Shown here one piece after another: positions 1 to 6,978 of a stretch of DNA of 46,155 nt (position 1 is the first letter of the stretch; each line of letters opens with the position of its first letter). Made by a program: the position numbers and the translations under genes. The notes under the pieces are model-generated. The model searched no databases, was not told where the DNA came from, and worked only from the letters and a program-made list of their open reading frames with translations. Source of the DNA: Crocosphaera chwakensis CCY0110 (GTDB lineage: Bacteria > Cyanobacteriota > Cyanobacteriia > Cyanobacteriales > Microcystaceae); the NCBI RefSeq assembly GCF_000169335.1, contig NZ_AAXW01000040.1, positions 1 to 46,155 on the forward strand, read 5' to 3'.

Positions 1-757
1 CTTTAGCTTTATTGTACTCTTCTTTGATTTTAGCCTCTAGTTCATCTATTTTTTGCTTGTTAGCTTCAAATTGTTCTGCATTTTGAGCTAATATAGATTC
101 TCGTTCTTTCCAAGCTTTTTCTTTAGCTGAATTTAGTAACTGTAATTCTCTTTCCTGCTGACGTTTTTTCTCTTCATATTCATCCTGTTCCATTTTTCGT
201 AATTTTTGGATTTCATATTGATAGTTAGCTGCTTCTTGTTCTCTTTGCTTATTGATTAACTCGGCTTCTTCTTCTATTCTTGTGGTAAATTCTTCAGATT
301 CTTTTTCCCAAATATTTCTTGTTTTTTCTTGTTCTTTTTCTAAGCTTTCTTTTTGTTGATTACTTTCTTCTTGTAATCGTCTCGATTTCTCTTCATATTC
401 CTGTCTTAAAATATAAAAAGCATCAGCCACTAATCTCACTTGACGTAGTTTTTGTAGTTGTTCTTGTTTAACTGTAATGGCTTTTTTGAGTTCATCTAAT
501 TTAGTGGATTCTGTTGTTAAATTTTGGGATAAATCTTGTATAATTTGTCCAAAGTCTAATTGTAGGGAAGCCATACTATTAACAATATTGTTAACGGTGT
601 ATTCACCAGCTTTCTCTAATAATTGCTTATTTTTTTCCTTTTCTAATTCCTCTTCTTTAGTGATAACACTCGATTCTTGTTGATGATATTTGTCTAAGAA
701 TTGCGTAAAATTAGACAAAATTTGCTTTTTTGTCCCTGTTAAGGTTTCTTGTGCCAT
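1..757 (-). CDS. Coiled-coil protein of unknown function, C-terminus beyond the window
   Basis: An uninterrupted minus-strand frame of 252 codons starts at ATG 755-757 and leaves the window at base 1. The N-terminus reads MAQETLTGTKKQILSNF. The first ~110 residues are mixed helix-forming sequence; from about residue 115 onward the protein is almost entirely Glu, Lys, Gln, Arg and Asn with regularly spaced Leu/Ile, as expected for a long cytosolic coiled coil. No enzymatic motif, signal peptide or membrane segment is visible. I do not recognise a named family. It is transcribed divergently from the XRE/ImmA pair, and the shared intergenic region holds two operator-like repeats, so it may be controlled by that regulator (inference). 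A small hairpin (798-803 with 810-815, loop TTCGGT) lies in its presumed 5' leader. The reading frame is certain; the function is unknown. Confidence 0.8.
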   Translation of the reverse strand, partial: MAQETLTGTKKQILSNFTQFLDKYHQQESSVITKEEELEKEKNKQLLEKAGEYTVNNIVNSMASLQLDFGQIIQDLSQNLTTESTKLDELKKAITVKQEQLQKLRQVRLVADAFYILRQEYEEKSRRLQEESNQQKESLEKEQEKTRNIWEKESEEFTTRIEEEAELINKQREQEAANYQYEIQKLRKMEQDEYEEKKRQQERELQLLNSAKEKAWKERESILAQNAEQFEANKQKIDELEAKIKEEYNKAK

Positions 758-844
758 AATTGTAATTTTCCTGGTATTAAATGCTGAAAAAATAGGAAAC
801 CTCTTCGGTGAGGTTGTTTCGACTCTTGAGAATGGTTTGATGAG

Positions 845-897
845 TTGATTTTTTAGTCAACACTCTTATGGTAAACTAATATTGATTTTTTAGTCAA
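845..897. promoter_or_regulatory. Two identical 16-bp operator-like repeats between divergent genes
   Basis: TTGATTTTTTAGTCAA occurs at 845-860 and again, identically, at 882-897, with a 21-bp gap. Each copy has complementary ends (TTGA...TCAA), so each could bind a dimer. The start-to-start distance of 37 bp is about three and a half helical turns. The pair sits between the coiled-coil gene (start 757) and the XRE gene (start 932), where an autoregulating XRE repressor would be expected to bind. Binding is inferred. Confidence 0.55.
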
Positions 898-931
898 GTG
901 TGATTAAGAAAAAAGTTACCCAGGAGAAACC

Positions 932-1279
932 GTGAGTCAAAGTTTTGGTCAAGTGATACGTCAAAGGCGTAAAAACAAGGGATATAGTCAAAGAGAGTTA
1001 GCCGAAAAGCTAGAGATAGATTTTACTTACTTATCCAAGTTAGAAAACGATAGGGCTAAATATTCCCCAAAAGAGGACATTATTAGAGATTTAGCAGCCT
1101 ATCTAGACTTAGATGCAGACGAGTTAATTTTTTTAGCAGGGAAACTCCCCGAAGACAATGAAGACTTTTTGCGAGAACACTATAAAAGTATGCCCACTTT
1201 GTTTAGAAGAATGAAAGAAAATCCCAAATTTGCAGAAAAAATATTTAATCAAGCGATACAAGAAGATGGGAAGGGGTAA
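932..1279 (+). CDS. XRE-family helix-turn-helix transcriptional regulator
   Basis: This is a 115-residue protein with an N-terminal Cro/C1-type HTH at about residues 7-62 (GYSQRELAEKLEIDFTYLSKLE is the helix-turn-helix core). The C-terminal 45 residues are helical and charged. The start is GTG at 932, supported by the Shine-Dalgarno AGGAGA at 922-927; no better ATG is near. The gene ends 3 bp before the ImmA/IrrE-type protease gene, so the two are co-transcribed. In characterised pairs of this kind (ImmR/ImmA of ICEBs1, DdrO/IrrE of Deinococcus) the protease cleaves the XRE repressor when a signal arrives, which derepresses target genes. The twin repeats at 845-897 are the likely operators. 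No integrase or other mobile-element gene is visible nearby, so it may be a chromosomal stress switch or the edge of a larger accessory locus. Confidence 0.85.
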   Translation: MSQSFGQVIRQRRKNKGYSQRELAEKLEIDFTYLSKLENDRAKYSPKEDIIRDLAAYLDLDADELIFLAGKLPEDNEDFLREHYKSMPTLFRRMKENPKFAEKIFNQAIQEDGKG

Positions 1280-1282
1280 ACC

Positions 1283-1903
1283 ATGCAAATATTTAAACCA
1301 TTTCGTTTTATTCCCAAAAAAAGCATTGAAAAGCAAGCAGATAGCATTTTGCAGGAGATGAAAAAGACATCTAACTATGACTTAAAATTTCCCATAGATG
1401 CCAGTCGAGTCGCGGAATTTTTGGGGTTAGACGTAGTTTGGGATAGTATTCCCAATGATGAAAAAGGCATAATTGCTGCGAGAATTCTACCCTTAGAAAA
1501 ACTCATTGAAATTAACGAATTAATTCCAGAATTAAGGGGAGGGTTTGGAGAATCTACTATTGCTCATGAAATCGGACATTGGGTATTACATATTGATCAA
1601 AATAGGGTGGAAAACTGTTTATTAACTGATACAAATAAGATTCAAGTTGACCCCTTATTGTGTCGTAATGAAGTGAATTTGAACGGTATTGAATGGCAAG
1701 CACAATATTTTGCTAGTTGCTTATTAATGCCTCAGTTTAAATTAAAAGAAGTATGTCAAAATCGCAACTTACAACAGTGGAGAGAACTATATAATCTTAC
1801 TGAAGAATTGGGGGTAACTATTTCTAATTTAGTTCATCGATTAAAAGATTTAGGATGGATTGATTTAAAAGAAAATTCTCGTCAAATTGAATTAAAAAAA
1901 TAG
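1283..1903 (+). CDS. ImmA/IrrE-family metallo-endopeptidase (COG2856-like)
   Basis: The protein has 206 residues. The zinc-protease motif HEIGH lies at residues 95-99 (context STIAHEIGHWVLH). A downstream EWQAQYFASCLLMP segment (Glu about 137) matches the family's third-ligand region, usually written E-x-x-A-N-x-F-A-x-x-L-L-M-P. The C-terminal ~50 residues form a small winged-helix-like tail. It starts at ATG 1283, right behind the XRE gene. By analogy with ImmA and IrrE it would cleave or inactivate the neighbouring XRE repressor; this is inferred from the pairing. It converges with the ABC ATPase gene, with only 4 bp between the two stop codons, so the transcripts probably overlap there. 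Confidence 0.85.
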   Translation: MQIFKPFRFIPKKSIEKQADSILQEMKKTSNYDLKFPIDASRVAEFLGLDVVWDSIPNDEKGIIAARILPLEKLIEINELIPELRGGFGESTIAHEIGHWVLHIDQNRVENCLLTDTNKIQVDPLLCRNEVNLNGIEWQAQYFASCLLMPQFKLKEVCQNRNLQQWRELYNLTEELGVTISNLVHRLKDLGWIDLKENSRQIELKK

Positions 1904-1907
1904 TTGA

Positions 1908-2546
1908 TTAAACTGTTGAATTAACTGAGGCTAATTCTCCCTTATTAATTCGCCAACTACGATCAGCAATGGACAATAATTCATCAGGATCATGAGAGAC
2001 AATTAATAAAGTCCAATGTTGCTTTAATTTAGATAAAAGTTTAGCTAATTGTAACCGCATCGACCAATCTAAACCGGCTGTTGGTTCATCTAGTAATAAT
2101 AAATTAGGTTGACGAATCAACTGAACTGCTAAAGCTAAACGTCTTTGTTGTCCGCCACTTAGTCTATGAGGAGAAGTATTAAGGGGAATATCTTGTAAAC
2201 CAACTTCTGCTAACGCATTTCTAATATTTTCAGTTGTAATTTCTGGATGGCCTAAGCGTAATTCCTCTAAAATATTACTGCCACAAAAATGCCGTTCAGG
2301 AAACTGGAAAACTAAGCCACAGAGTTGTTGTAATTCTAAAAAGGTTAATTCTTGATCTCGCCAAAAAATGCGTCCTTTTGTTTGTTGGGCTAACCCTGCT
2401 AAAATTTCTAATAACGTTGTTTTCCCCGAACCACTTGGACCGACAACCAGTCCTAATTCTTGTGACCCTAATTCTAAATTAGTTGTTTTCAAAATCGGCT
2501 CAACAGTGGCAGGCGGATGATACATAATATCTTTGAGATACAGCAT
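1908..2546 (-). CDS. ABC transporter ATP-binding protein, CbiO/EcfA-like
   Basis: This is a complete 212-residue ATPase domain. It shows Walker A GPSGSGKTT (residues 36-44), a Q-loop (CGLVFQFPE), signature LSGGQQRR (about 129-136), Walker B LLLLDEPTAGLD, and the switch histidine in SHD. The Q-loop and signature style resemble cobalt/nickel or ECF-type ATPases (CbiO). Plant chloroplasts carry related single-domain proteins of cyanobacterial origin (the ABCI11/NAP14 group). No membrane or substrate-binding partner is adjacent, so the substrate cannot be told from context. The start ATG at 2546 is clear. Confidence 0.85.
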   Translation of the reverse strand: MLYLKDIMYHPPATVEPILKTTNLELGSQELGLVVGPSGSGKTTLLEILAGLAQQTKGRIFWRDQELTFLELQQLCGLVFQFPERHFCGSNILEELRLGHPEITTENIRNALAEVGLQDIPLNTSPHRLSGGQQRRLALAVQLIRQPNLLLLDEPTAGLDWSMRLQLAKLLSKLKQHWTLLIVSHDPDELLSIADRSWRINKGELASVNSTV

Positions 2547-2672
2547 AATTTAATAATTGATTACCAATATTTTTTATGTTAAAAGACTTTATTTTTAGAA
2601 GTAAAATTAAAATTACTCTCAGACAAGATAGGTTTAATTCTATTGTTCCTAAACCCGTGCATTTGTAATTAA

Positions 2673-2891
2673 TTACTCGATGATCATTTCAAAACGATAA
2701 TTGGCTTTCTCATTACGTCTAGCAGCACTACCCATCATGTAAACTTGGATTTTGTATTCACCAGTCTCAGGTAAAGTTCTTTCATATTAGTTTTCACTCA
2801 TAAAACTATTAAACATGGCGATCGCATCTTCATGAGGGGCTAAAATGTTGAAGTAAGTAGGCGTATGATTTGTAACCATACTAACATTCAT
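2673..2891 (-). pseudogene. Broken small gene, interrupted by an in-frame TAA
   Basis: Reading from ATG 2889-2891, 34 codons are followed by TAA at 2787-2789. The same frame then runs on for 37 more codons to TAA at 2673-2675. The part after the stop (YERTLPETGEYKIQVYMM, then AARR...NYRFEMIIE) has the look of the conserved C-terminal beta-rich segment of small secreted bacterial proteins (pattern TLPxTGxYxIxVYxM...AARR). Codons on both sides of the stop read as sensible protein, so the stop is most simply a disabling mutation. No signal peptide is present upstream in frame, so the 5' end is probably lost as well. The ancestral function is not known. Confidence 0.6.
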
Positions 2892-2930
2892 AGGGTGTAA
2901 AAGTTAGCGTTTTTCTGACTTCTGACTTCA

Positions 2931-3599
2931 TTACTCAACCCACTGACGTAATAGATTAGCATGGGTTTTCGCTAATAAATCAAATTCTACAGATTTACCT
3001 TCTTTTGCAAAAATAGAACGGCGTACCGTGTCAATATCAAACAAAATTTCTCTTTTAGCCGTATCTCGGATTAAACTGTGAACCCATCCGACAACCACTA
3101 ATCTTGTTCCTGTCTTGACGGTTTCTACCCGATGCAGAAAGGTGGAAGGATACAACATAATCGATCCTGCATTTAACTTATAGGAAAGATCACCCTCCGG
3201 TTGTTCAATGATTAATTCTCCCCCCTCATAACTCTCAGGAGAACTCAGGAATAAGGTAAAGGAAACATCAGAGCGAAAAAATTGCTTACCCCCCATCACA
3301 GCATTATCTGTATGACTTCCGTAGTGCATATTGGGTTCATAGCGACTGAACCGTAATGAGTGAATATGTTTAGGATTAATAGCCAGTTTAAATAATAAGT
3401 TCCGTTGTAAGGCATTAACAACCAGTTCTTCTAACGGTTTAATATCGGGGGAAGTGCTATCGAGTTGGCGATTCTGTTTAACTAATTTAGCGTGCCATCC
3501 TGCGGTGGTTTGGCCATCAACAAAGTTACCTTGGGAAAGAGTATCCGTCAATTGGGTTAGTTCTTCGGCGGTTAGAATGTTGTCAATGGTCAAAATCAT
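2931..3599 (-). CDS. PKHD-type Fe(II)/2-oxoglutarate hydroxylase (PiuC/YbiX family)
   Basis: The protein has 222 residues, the usual length for the PiuC/YbiX family. The double-stranded beta-helix iron site is visible: HTD (in YGSHTDNA, about residues 96-98) supplies His and Asp, FLHRVETV (about 155-162) supplies the distal His, and the Arg in TRLVVVGW binds 2-oxoglutarate. It is a cytosolic oxygenase. In Gram-negative bacteria the family is linked to iron uptake through TonB receptors; its exact substrate is unknown. No iron-transport gene is adjacent here. The start is ATG 3599. Confidence 0.85.
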   Translation of the reverse strand: MILTIDNILTAEELTQLTDTLSQGNFVDGQTTAGWHAKLVKQNRQLDSTSPDIKPLEELVVNALQRNLLFKLAINPKHIHSLRFSRYEPNMHYGSHTDNAVMGGKQFFRSDVSFTLFLSSPESYEGGELIIEQPEGDLSYKLNAGSIMLYPSTFLHRVETVKTGTRLVVVGWVHSLIRDTAKREILFDIDTVRRSIFAKEGKSVEFDLLAKTHANLLRQWVE

Positions 3600-3742
3600 C
3601 TTTAATATTGAGTTATGGGTGGATGTCTTTCCATTATCCCAAGTTATGAGTTATATATAAGATAAATTTATTGGCAATTTTTTGGAGTCTTTTTTAAAAT
3701 AGAGGCTTTAAGTTAAGATCCGATTAATTGAGGAAACCATTA

Positions 3743-3943
3743 ATGAATTCTAAAGCTGTTCAACTATTAGTGACCCTTGGTTTAGTAACCTCTCTTGGTG
3801 CTTGTGGCGGTGGTGGTACTGATACACCTGACCCTACTGATGCTCCTGCTGGAGACGCTACCGAGGAAACTACCCCAACTGAACCTGAAGCTACCGAAGA
3901 AGGGACTGAAGGGACTGAAGGTGGTGAAGGTGGTGAAGGATAA
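3743..3943 (+). CDS. Small acidic lipoprotein
   Basis: The start ATG at 3743 is preceded by GAGGAAA (3730-3736); an upstream TTG at 3728 is in frame but overlaps this ribosome site and is less likely. The 66-residue product has a short lipoprotein signal (MNSKAVQLLVTLGLVTSLG) ending in the lipobox LGAC. The mature chain after Cys is a Gly run followed by a low-complexity tail rich in Thr, Pro, Glu and Gly, with tandem EGTEGT/GGEG units. It should be a lipid-anchored, disordered, strongly acidic peptide. The function is unknown. A strong hairpin terminator follows. Confidence 0.65.
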   Translation: MNSKAVQLLVTLGLVTSLGACGGGGTDTPDPTDAPAGDATEETTPTEPEATEEGTEGTEGGEGGEG

Positions 3944-3973
3944 TCCTAATTACCTTTTGACCCCTAGCTAACT

Positions 3974-4024
3974 AAAAGCTGTTGGTTGACTTCTGAAAAA
4001 CATCAGGGCTACCAACAGCTTTTT
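3974..4024 (+). terminator. Rho-independent terminator after the small lipoprotein gene
   Basis: AAAAGCTGTTGGT (3974-3986) pairs perfectly over 13 bp with ACCAACAGCTTTT (4011-4023), with a 24-nt loop and a run of T at the 3' side. Because the stem begins with four A, it can also work for the opposing gene at 4053-4289. Confidence 0.75.
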
Positions 4025-4052
4025 AAGCTTCAAAATTGAGAGAAAAAAAGGA

Positions 4053-4289
4053 TTATTTATTATTTACCTTAACTTGAATCGCACTGAGAATAGGCGTTCT
4101 AAATTTCAGTAAAATGATTAAACTTAGGATATGAATTAACCAATGGGAAATGACCAGTCCCCAGATAACACAAGCTAAAGCACTGGCACCCGCTAAGACT
4201 CCGAAAATATCATTTCCTGTTCGTTGATACCAAAGTACACTCCCGATGGAAGTGATTAAGAATAAGAGTGGGAAAATTGGGAGTATCAT
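4053..4289 (-). CDS. Small membrane protein with two hydrophobic segments
   Basis: This is a 78-residue protein starting at ATG 4289, with AGGTA a few bases upstream. It has a hydrophobic N-terminal segment (MILPIFPLLFLITSIGSVLWY), a short polar loop with NDIFG, and a long hydrophobic stretch that can cross the membrane once or twice before a basic tail (VKVNNK). I do not recognise a family. It stands alone between the lipoprotein terminator and the nuclease gene. Confidence 0.55.
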   Translation of the reverse strand: MILPIFPLLFLITSIGSVLWYQRTGNDIFGVLAGASALACVIWGLVISHWLIHILSLIILLKFRTPILSAIQVKVNNK

Positions 4290-4553
4290 AGCGGGTACCT
4301 TTTAATGGTTGGGCTGGATTAGATTATTACTTAAGAAATGATTCGTAACGTCTCATTCCCCAATATGTGTGTGTCTTGTTTATAAGGATAACATTACTTT
4401 TCTAAAAATCTAGGTAATTTATATTATCTATGGGTGATCTTGTAAAAAATCTTTGCATAACTTCAAGCTTGACCAAACTTATCCCTAAAATAAAGCTCTT
4501 TTTATAAATAAATGTTGAGGTATTCCTATAGTTTTAGGGGTTTATTACTAGCA

Positions 4554-6047
4554 TTAAAACTCAATTTTACTGAAGAACTCAGCTAACCAGTTTTTGAGGT
4601 GAAGGGTGGCTAAACAATCATCTTCATTATAACGCAAAATAGAAGCTAGACAATTGCGATCCCCAGTGGTTAACCATTGGTCATACCAGCAAACACATTG
4701 ATCCCCACTGATTCCAGCATCTCGCCAATGAAACCCTAACCAGTTGGCCAAGGACTTGAGAGAGTAGTTTTCAACTGGGAAAATTACGGAGGTAGTTACA
4801 CAGTGATGAAGGTCAACTAAACGGGACAGTAAAGGTTTAATTTGGGAGTCAGGGGTTTGGTATAAGTTTCCTAACCGTTGAATGGTATCTTTTTCGTAGT
4901 CTGAAAAGTGAAAAATAGGCGCTTGATCATAACGATTGACTAACTCTAGAAATTGTTGCCAAATGATACCTTCTTCTTGAGGAGTTTCTGCTAACAAAGG
5001 ATAAAATGTCTGGGTTTGGTTCAAACGATTAACCACCACAACCCCTAATAAATAATCTAAATTTCGTTCGGGTTCGGCTTCAATATCAAAATAGAGTTCA
5101 ACGGTTTGATTAGAAAGTGCGTCCGATGGATTATATTGAGATTGAGGATGGTGAATAGGTCGATTATGAACTAGCGATCGCGCTTGTTGTTGCAGTTTTT
5201 CAGCTAGATTTTTACCGATTTGTTCTTCTATGGTGTTTAAGTTAGTTTTCGCTAAAGACTCAGTAGTATGGACTCCAATTTCTTGTAAAGACTGATAACG
5301 ACTCGGTGTCACCCCTGGAACTAAAGAGAGATGTTGCTGAGACTGAGCGATCTTATAGCAATAGCCGTGCCAGCGACAAAGATTACACCGTTGCCTAGAA
5401 ATAAAGACTTCTGGTTCTTGGACTGCTCCAAGCATTGTTACACATTCGTCTAAAACTAGCTGTAACTTTGGTAACCATTGAATAATATCAACGGAGGAAT
5501 GTTTCAAGGGACGGACAATTAATTCTGGAGTAGGAGGAGTCGTTTGTTGAATAATGGCCAACAATTGAGCATAAAATGTCCCTAATAGCTTATATTCTGG
5601 TTTAGCTTTGCGTCCCAGATGAATACTGACAGGATAATAAGACCAATTCCCAAATTTAGATTCACCGGGTTGTTTAATTAATAAATGAGGTTTCCCTAGA
5701 TATTCATAACCCAGAGGAAAAATGCTTAAAGACTCTTCTGAGCAATAATTTGATTGTGAGGTATCATCAACCATTAATATTCCTTTATAGATACAATCAA
5801 CTCCTTGCTGCATAAGTTTTTCTGTTGCCTCAGCTTTTTCTCTCCAACTAAGTCCAGAGACATGAGATTGTTGATAATGAGGGTAGAAAGTATTTAAGAC
5901 TAAGGCAGTGTGGCGTTTATTTTCTTGTCGCAACTTCTGCAAAAAGTCTCTTTCTGGATCTTGTTGCGTAGGGTCACCATACATATTGAGAAAAGCACGG
6001 CGTGAACATCGTTTATAATCCAGTAGGAGAGAATCAGTAATTAGCAT
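4554..6047 (-). CDS. TM0106-type RecB-like putative nuclease with RNase H-like C-terminus
   Basis: The protein has 497 residues from ATG 6047; two in-frame TTG codons just upstream (6054-6059) are weaker starts. The N-terminal half resembles the RecB/Cas4-like PD-(D/E)XK fold and ends in a cysteine cluster, CNLCRWHGYC (about residue 225), which in related proteins binds an iron-sulfur cluster. A helix-hairpin-like region (VPGVTPSRYQSLQEIGV) follows. The C-terminal half, beginning with ELYFDIEAEP (about 315) and ending with YNEDDCLATLHLKNWL, matches the YprB/DEDD-type RNase H-like domain with its Asp/Glu metal ligands. This is the domain order of the TM0106 family of predicted nucleases. The physiological role is not established. 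Confidence 0.8.
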   Translation of the reverse strand: MLITDSLLLDYKRCSRRAFLNMYGDPTQQDPERDFLQKLRQENKRHTALVLNTFYPHYQQSHVSGLSWREKAEATEKLMQQGVDCIYKGILMVDDTSQSNYCSEESLSIFPLGYEYLGKPHLLIKQPGESKFGNWSYYPVSIHLGRKAKPEYKLLGTFYAQLLAIIQQTTPPTPELIVRPLKHSSVDIIQWLPKLQLVLDECVTMLGAVQEPEVFISRQRCNLCRWHGYCYKIAQSQQHLSLVPGVTPSRYQSLQEIGVHTTESLAKTNLNTIEEQIGKNLAEKLQQQARSLVHNRPIHHPQSQYNPSDALSNQTVELYFDIEAEPERNLDYLLGVVVVNRLNQTQTFYPLLAETPQEEGIIWQQFLELVNRYDQAPIFHFSDYEKDTIQRLGNLYQTPDSQIKPLLSRLVDLHHCVTTSVIFPVENYSLKSLANWLGFHWRDAGISGDQCVCWYDQWLTTGDRNCLASILRYNEDDCLATLHLKNWLAEFFSKIEF

Positions 6048-6203
6048 TTTTGTCAACAAGGTTCCTATCTCTATTATTATCAGGGTTTAGGTAAATAAGG
6101 TAACTTTAGTTCGGAGTTCTTCTTTCAGGAATTGGGGAGTTTGCTGACATTCATGCTAATTTAATAATTTTGTTATTAAAAGTAGCCGATTTTTTTGATT
6201 AAA

Positions 6204-6947
6204 ATGGACAAAATAAAATTAGATTTAGTAGAAGTTCTAGAAGGAACATTTATAATGGGAGCTAACATGGATACTGATGTTGAAGCTGAAACAGATGAAG
6301 AACCAGAAAGGAAAATATGGTTATCAACTTATAAAATTCAACGAACTCCAATTACTATAGATTTATGGATACAGTTTCTTCAATCAACTACTTACCATTG
6401 GAGTTTTCCTAAAGAAATAGAACAAGAGACTGACGGGAAGCTATATCCAATTACTTATGTAACTTGGTTTGATGCTTATGAATTTACCAAATGGCTCTCA
6501 GAAGTAACAGGAGATAAGTATGCACTACCAACAGAAGCACAATGGGAAAAAGCGTGTCGTGGAGAATGTGGACAGCTTTATCCTTGGGGAAATGAAGAAC
6601 CAGAAGACTGGTATGAATTTCCTCCAGTTTCTACAACACTCTTACCAGTAGGTGTGCGCCTAGATAGGCAAAGTCCCTATGGTTGTTTGGATATGTGGCA
6701 GAATATAGCTGAATGGTGTTTGGATTGGTATGATGAGGAAATGTATAGTTACGGCGAAACATACGGTTACAACGACCCAACTAAAACAATAAACCCAACA
6801 GGCCCTGAAATAGGAGAGTATAAAATTTGGCGAGGAGGGATAGACCTATACCAGTCGAGTGGATGGCCCAGATGTAGTCATAGAGGGTTTCAGAAGCCTT
6901 CTTTTTGTCATGATAGACTAGGTTTTAGAATGGTACTTAATCTTTAG
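6204..6947 (+). CDS. SUMF1/formylglycine-generating-enzyme-fold protein
   Basis: The 247-residue protein starts at ATG 6204; an in-frame TTG at 6195 is possible but has no ribosome site. It is a single SUMF1-type C-lectin-like domain: EGTFIMGAN near the N-terminus, then ITYVTWFDAYEFTKWLS, LPTEAQWEKACRG, YPWGNEEP, DMWQNIAEWCLDWY, WRGGIDLYQSSGW and LGFRMVLNL at the end. True formylglycine-generating enzymes carry two closely spaced catalytic Cys near the C-terminus; here the cysteines (PRCSH and SFCHD) do not match that spacing, so sulfatase activation is unlikely. Related domains act in ergothioneine-type synthases or as binding domains. No sulfatase gene is adjacent, and I cannot assign a role. 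Confidence 0.8.
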   Translation: MDKIKLDLVEVLEGTFIMGANMDTDVEAETDEEPERKIWLSTYKIQRTPITIDLWIQFLQSTTYHWSFPKEIEQETDGKLYPITYVTWFDAYEFTKWLSEVTGDKYALPTEAQWEKACRGECGQLYPWGNEEPEDWYEFPPVSTTLLPVGVRLDRQSPYGCLDMWQNIAEWCLDWYDEEMYSYGETYGYNDPTKTINPTGPEIGEYKIWRGGIDLYQSSGWPRCSHRGFQKPSFCHDRLGFRMVLNL

Positions 6948-6978
6948 TTTTTGAAGTAAAATATATCTAATGATAATG

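Noticed and set aside
845..897. CRISPR-like repeat pair
   Set aside because: There are only two 16-bp copies with a 21-bp gap and no cas gene; an operator pair is the simpler reading.
1133..1336. Minus-strand open frame across the XRE-ImmA junction
   Set aside because: It is antisense to two well-supported genes and has no features of its own.
4554..6047. Cas4 or another CRISPR-associated nuclease
   Set aside because: The RecB-like domain with a cysteine cluster recalls Cas4, but the fusion to an RNase H-like C-terminal domain and the absence of cas genes fit the TM0106 family.
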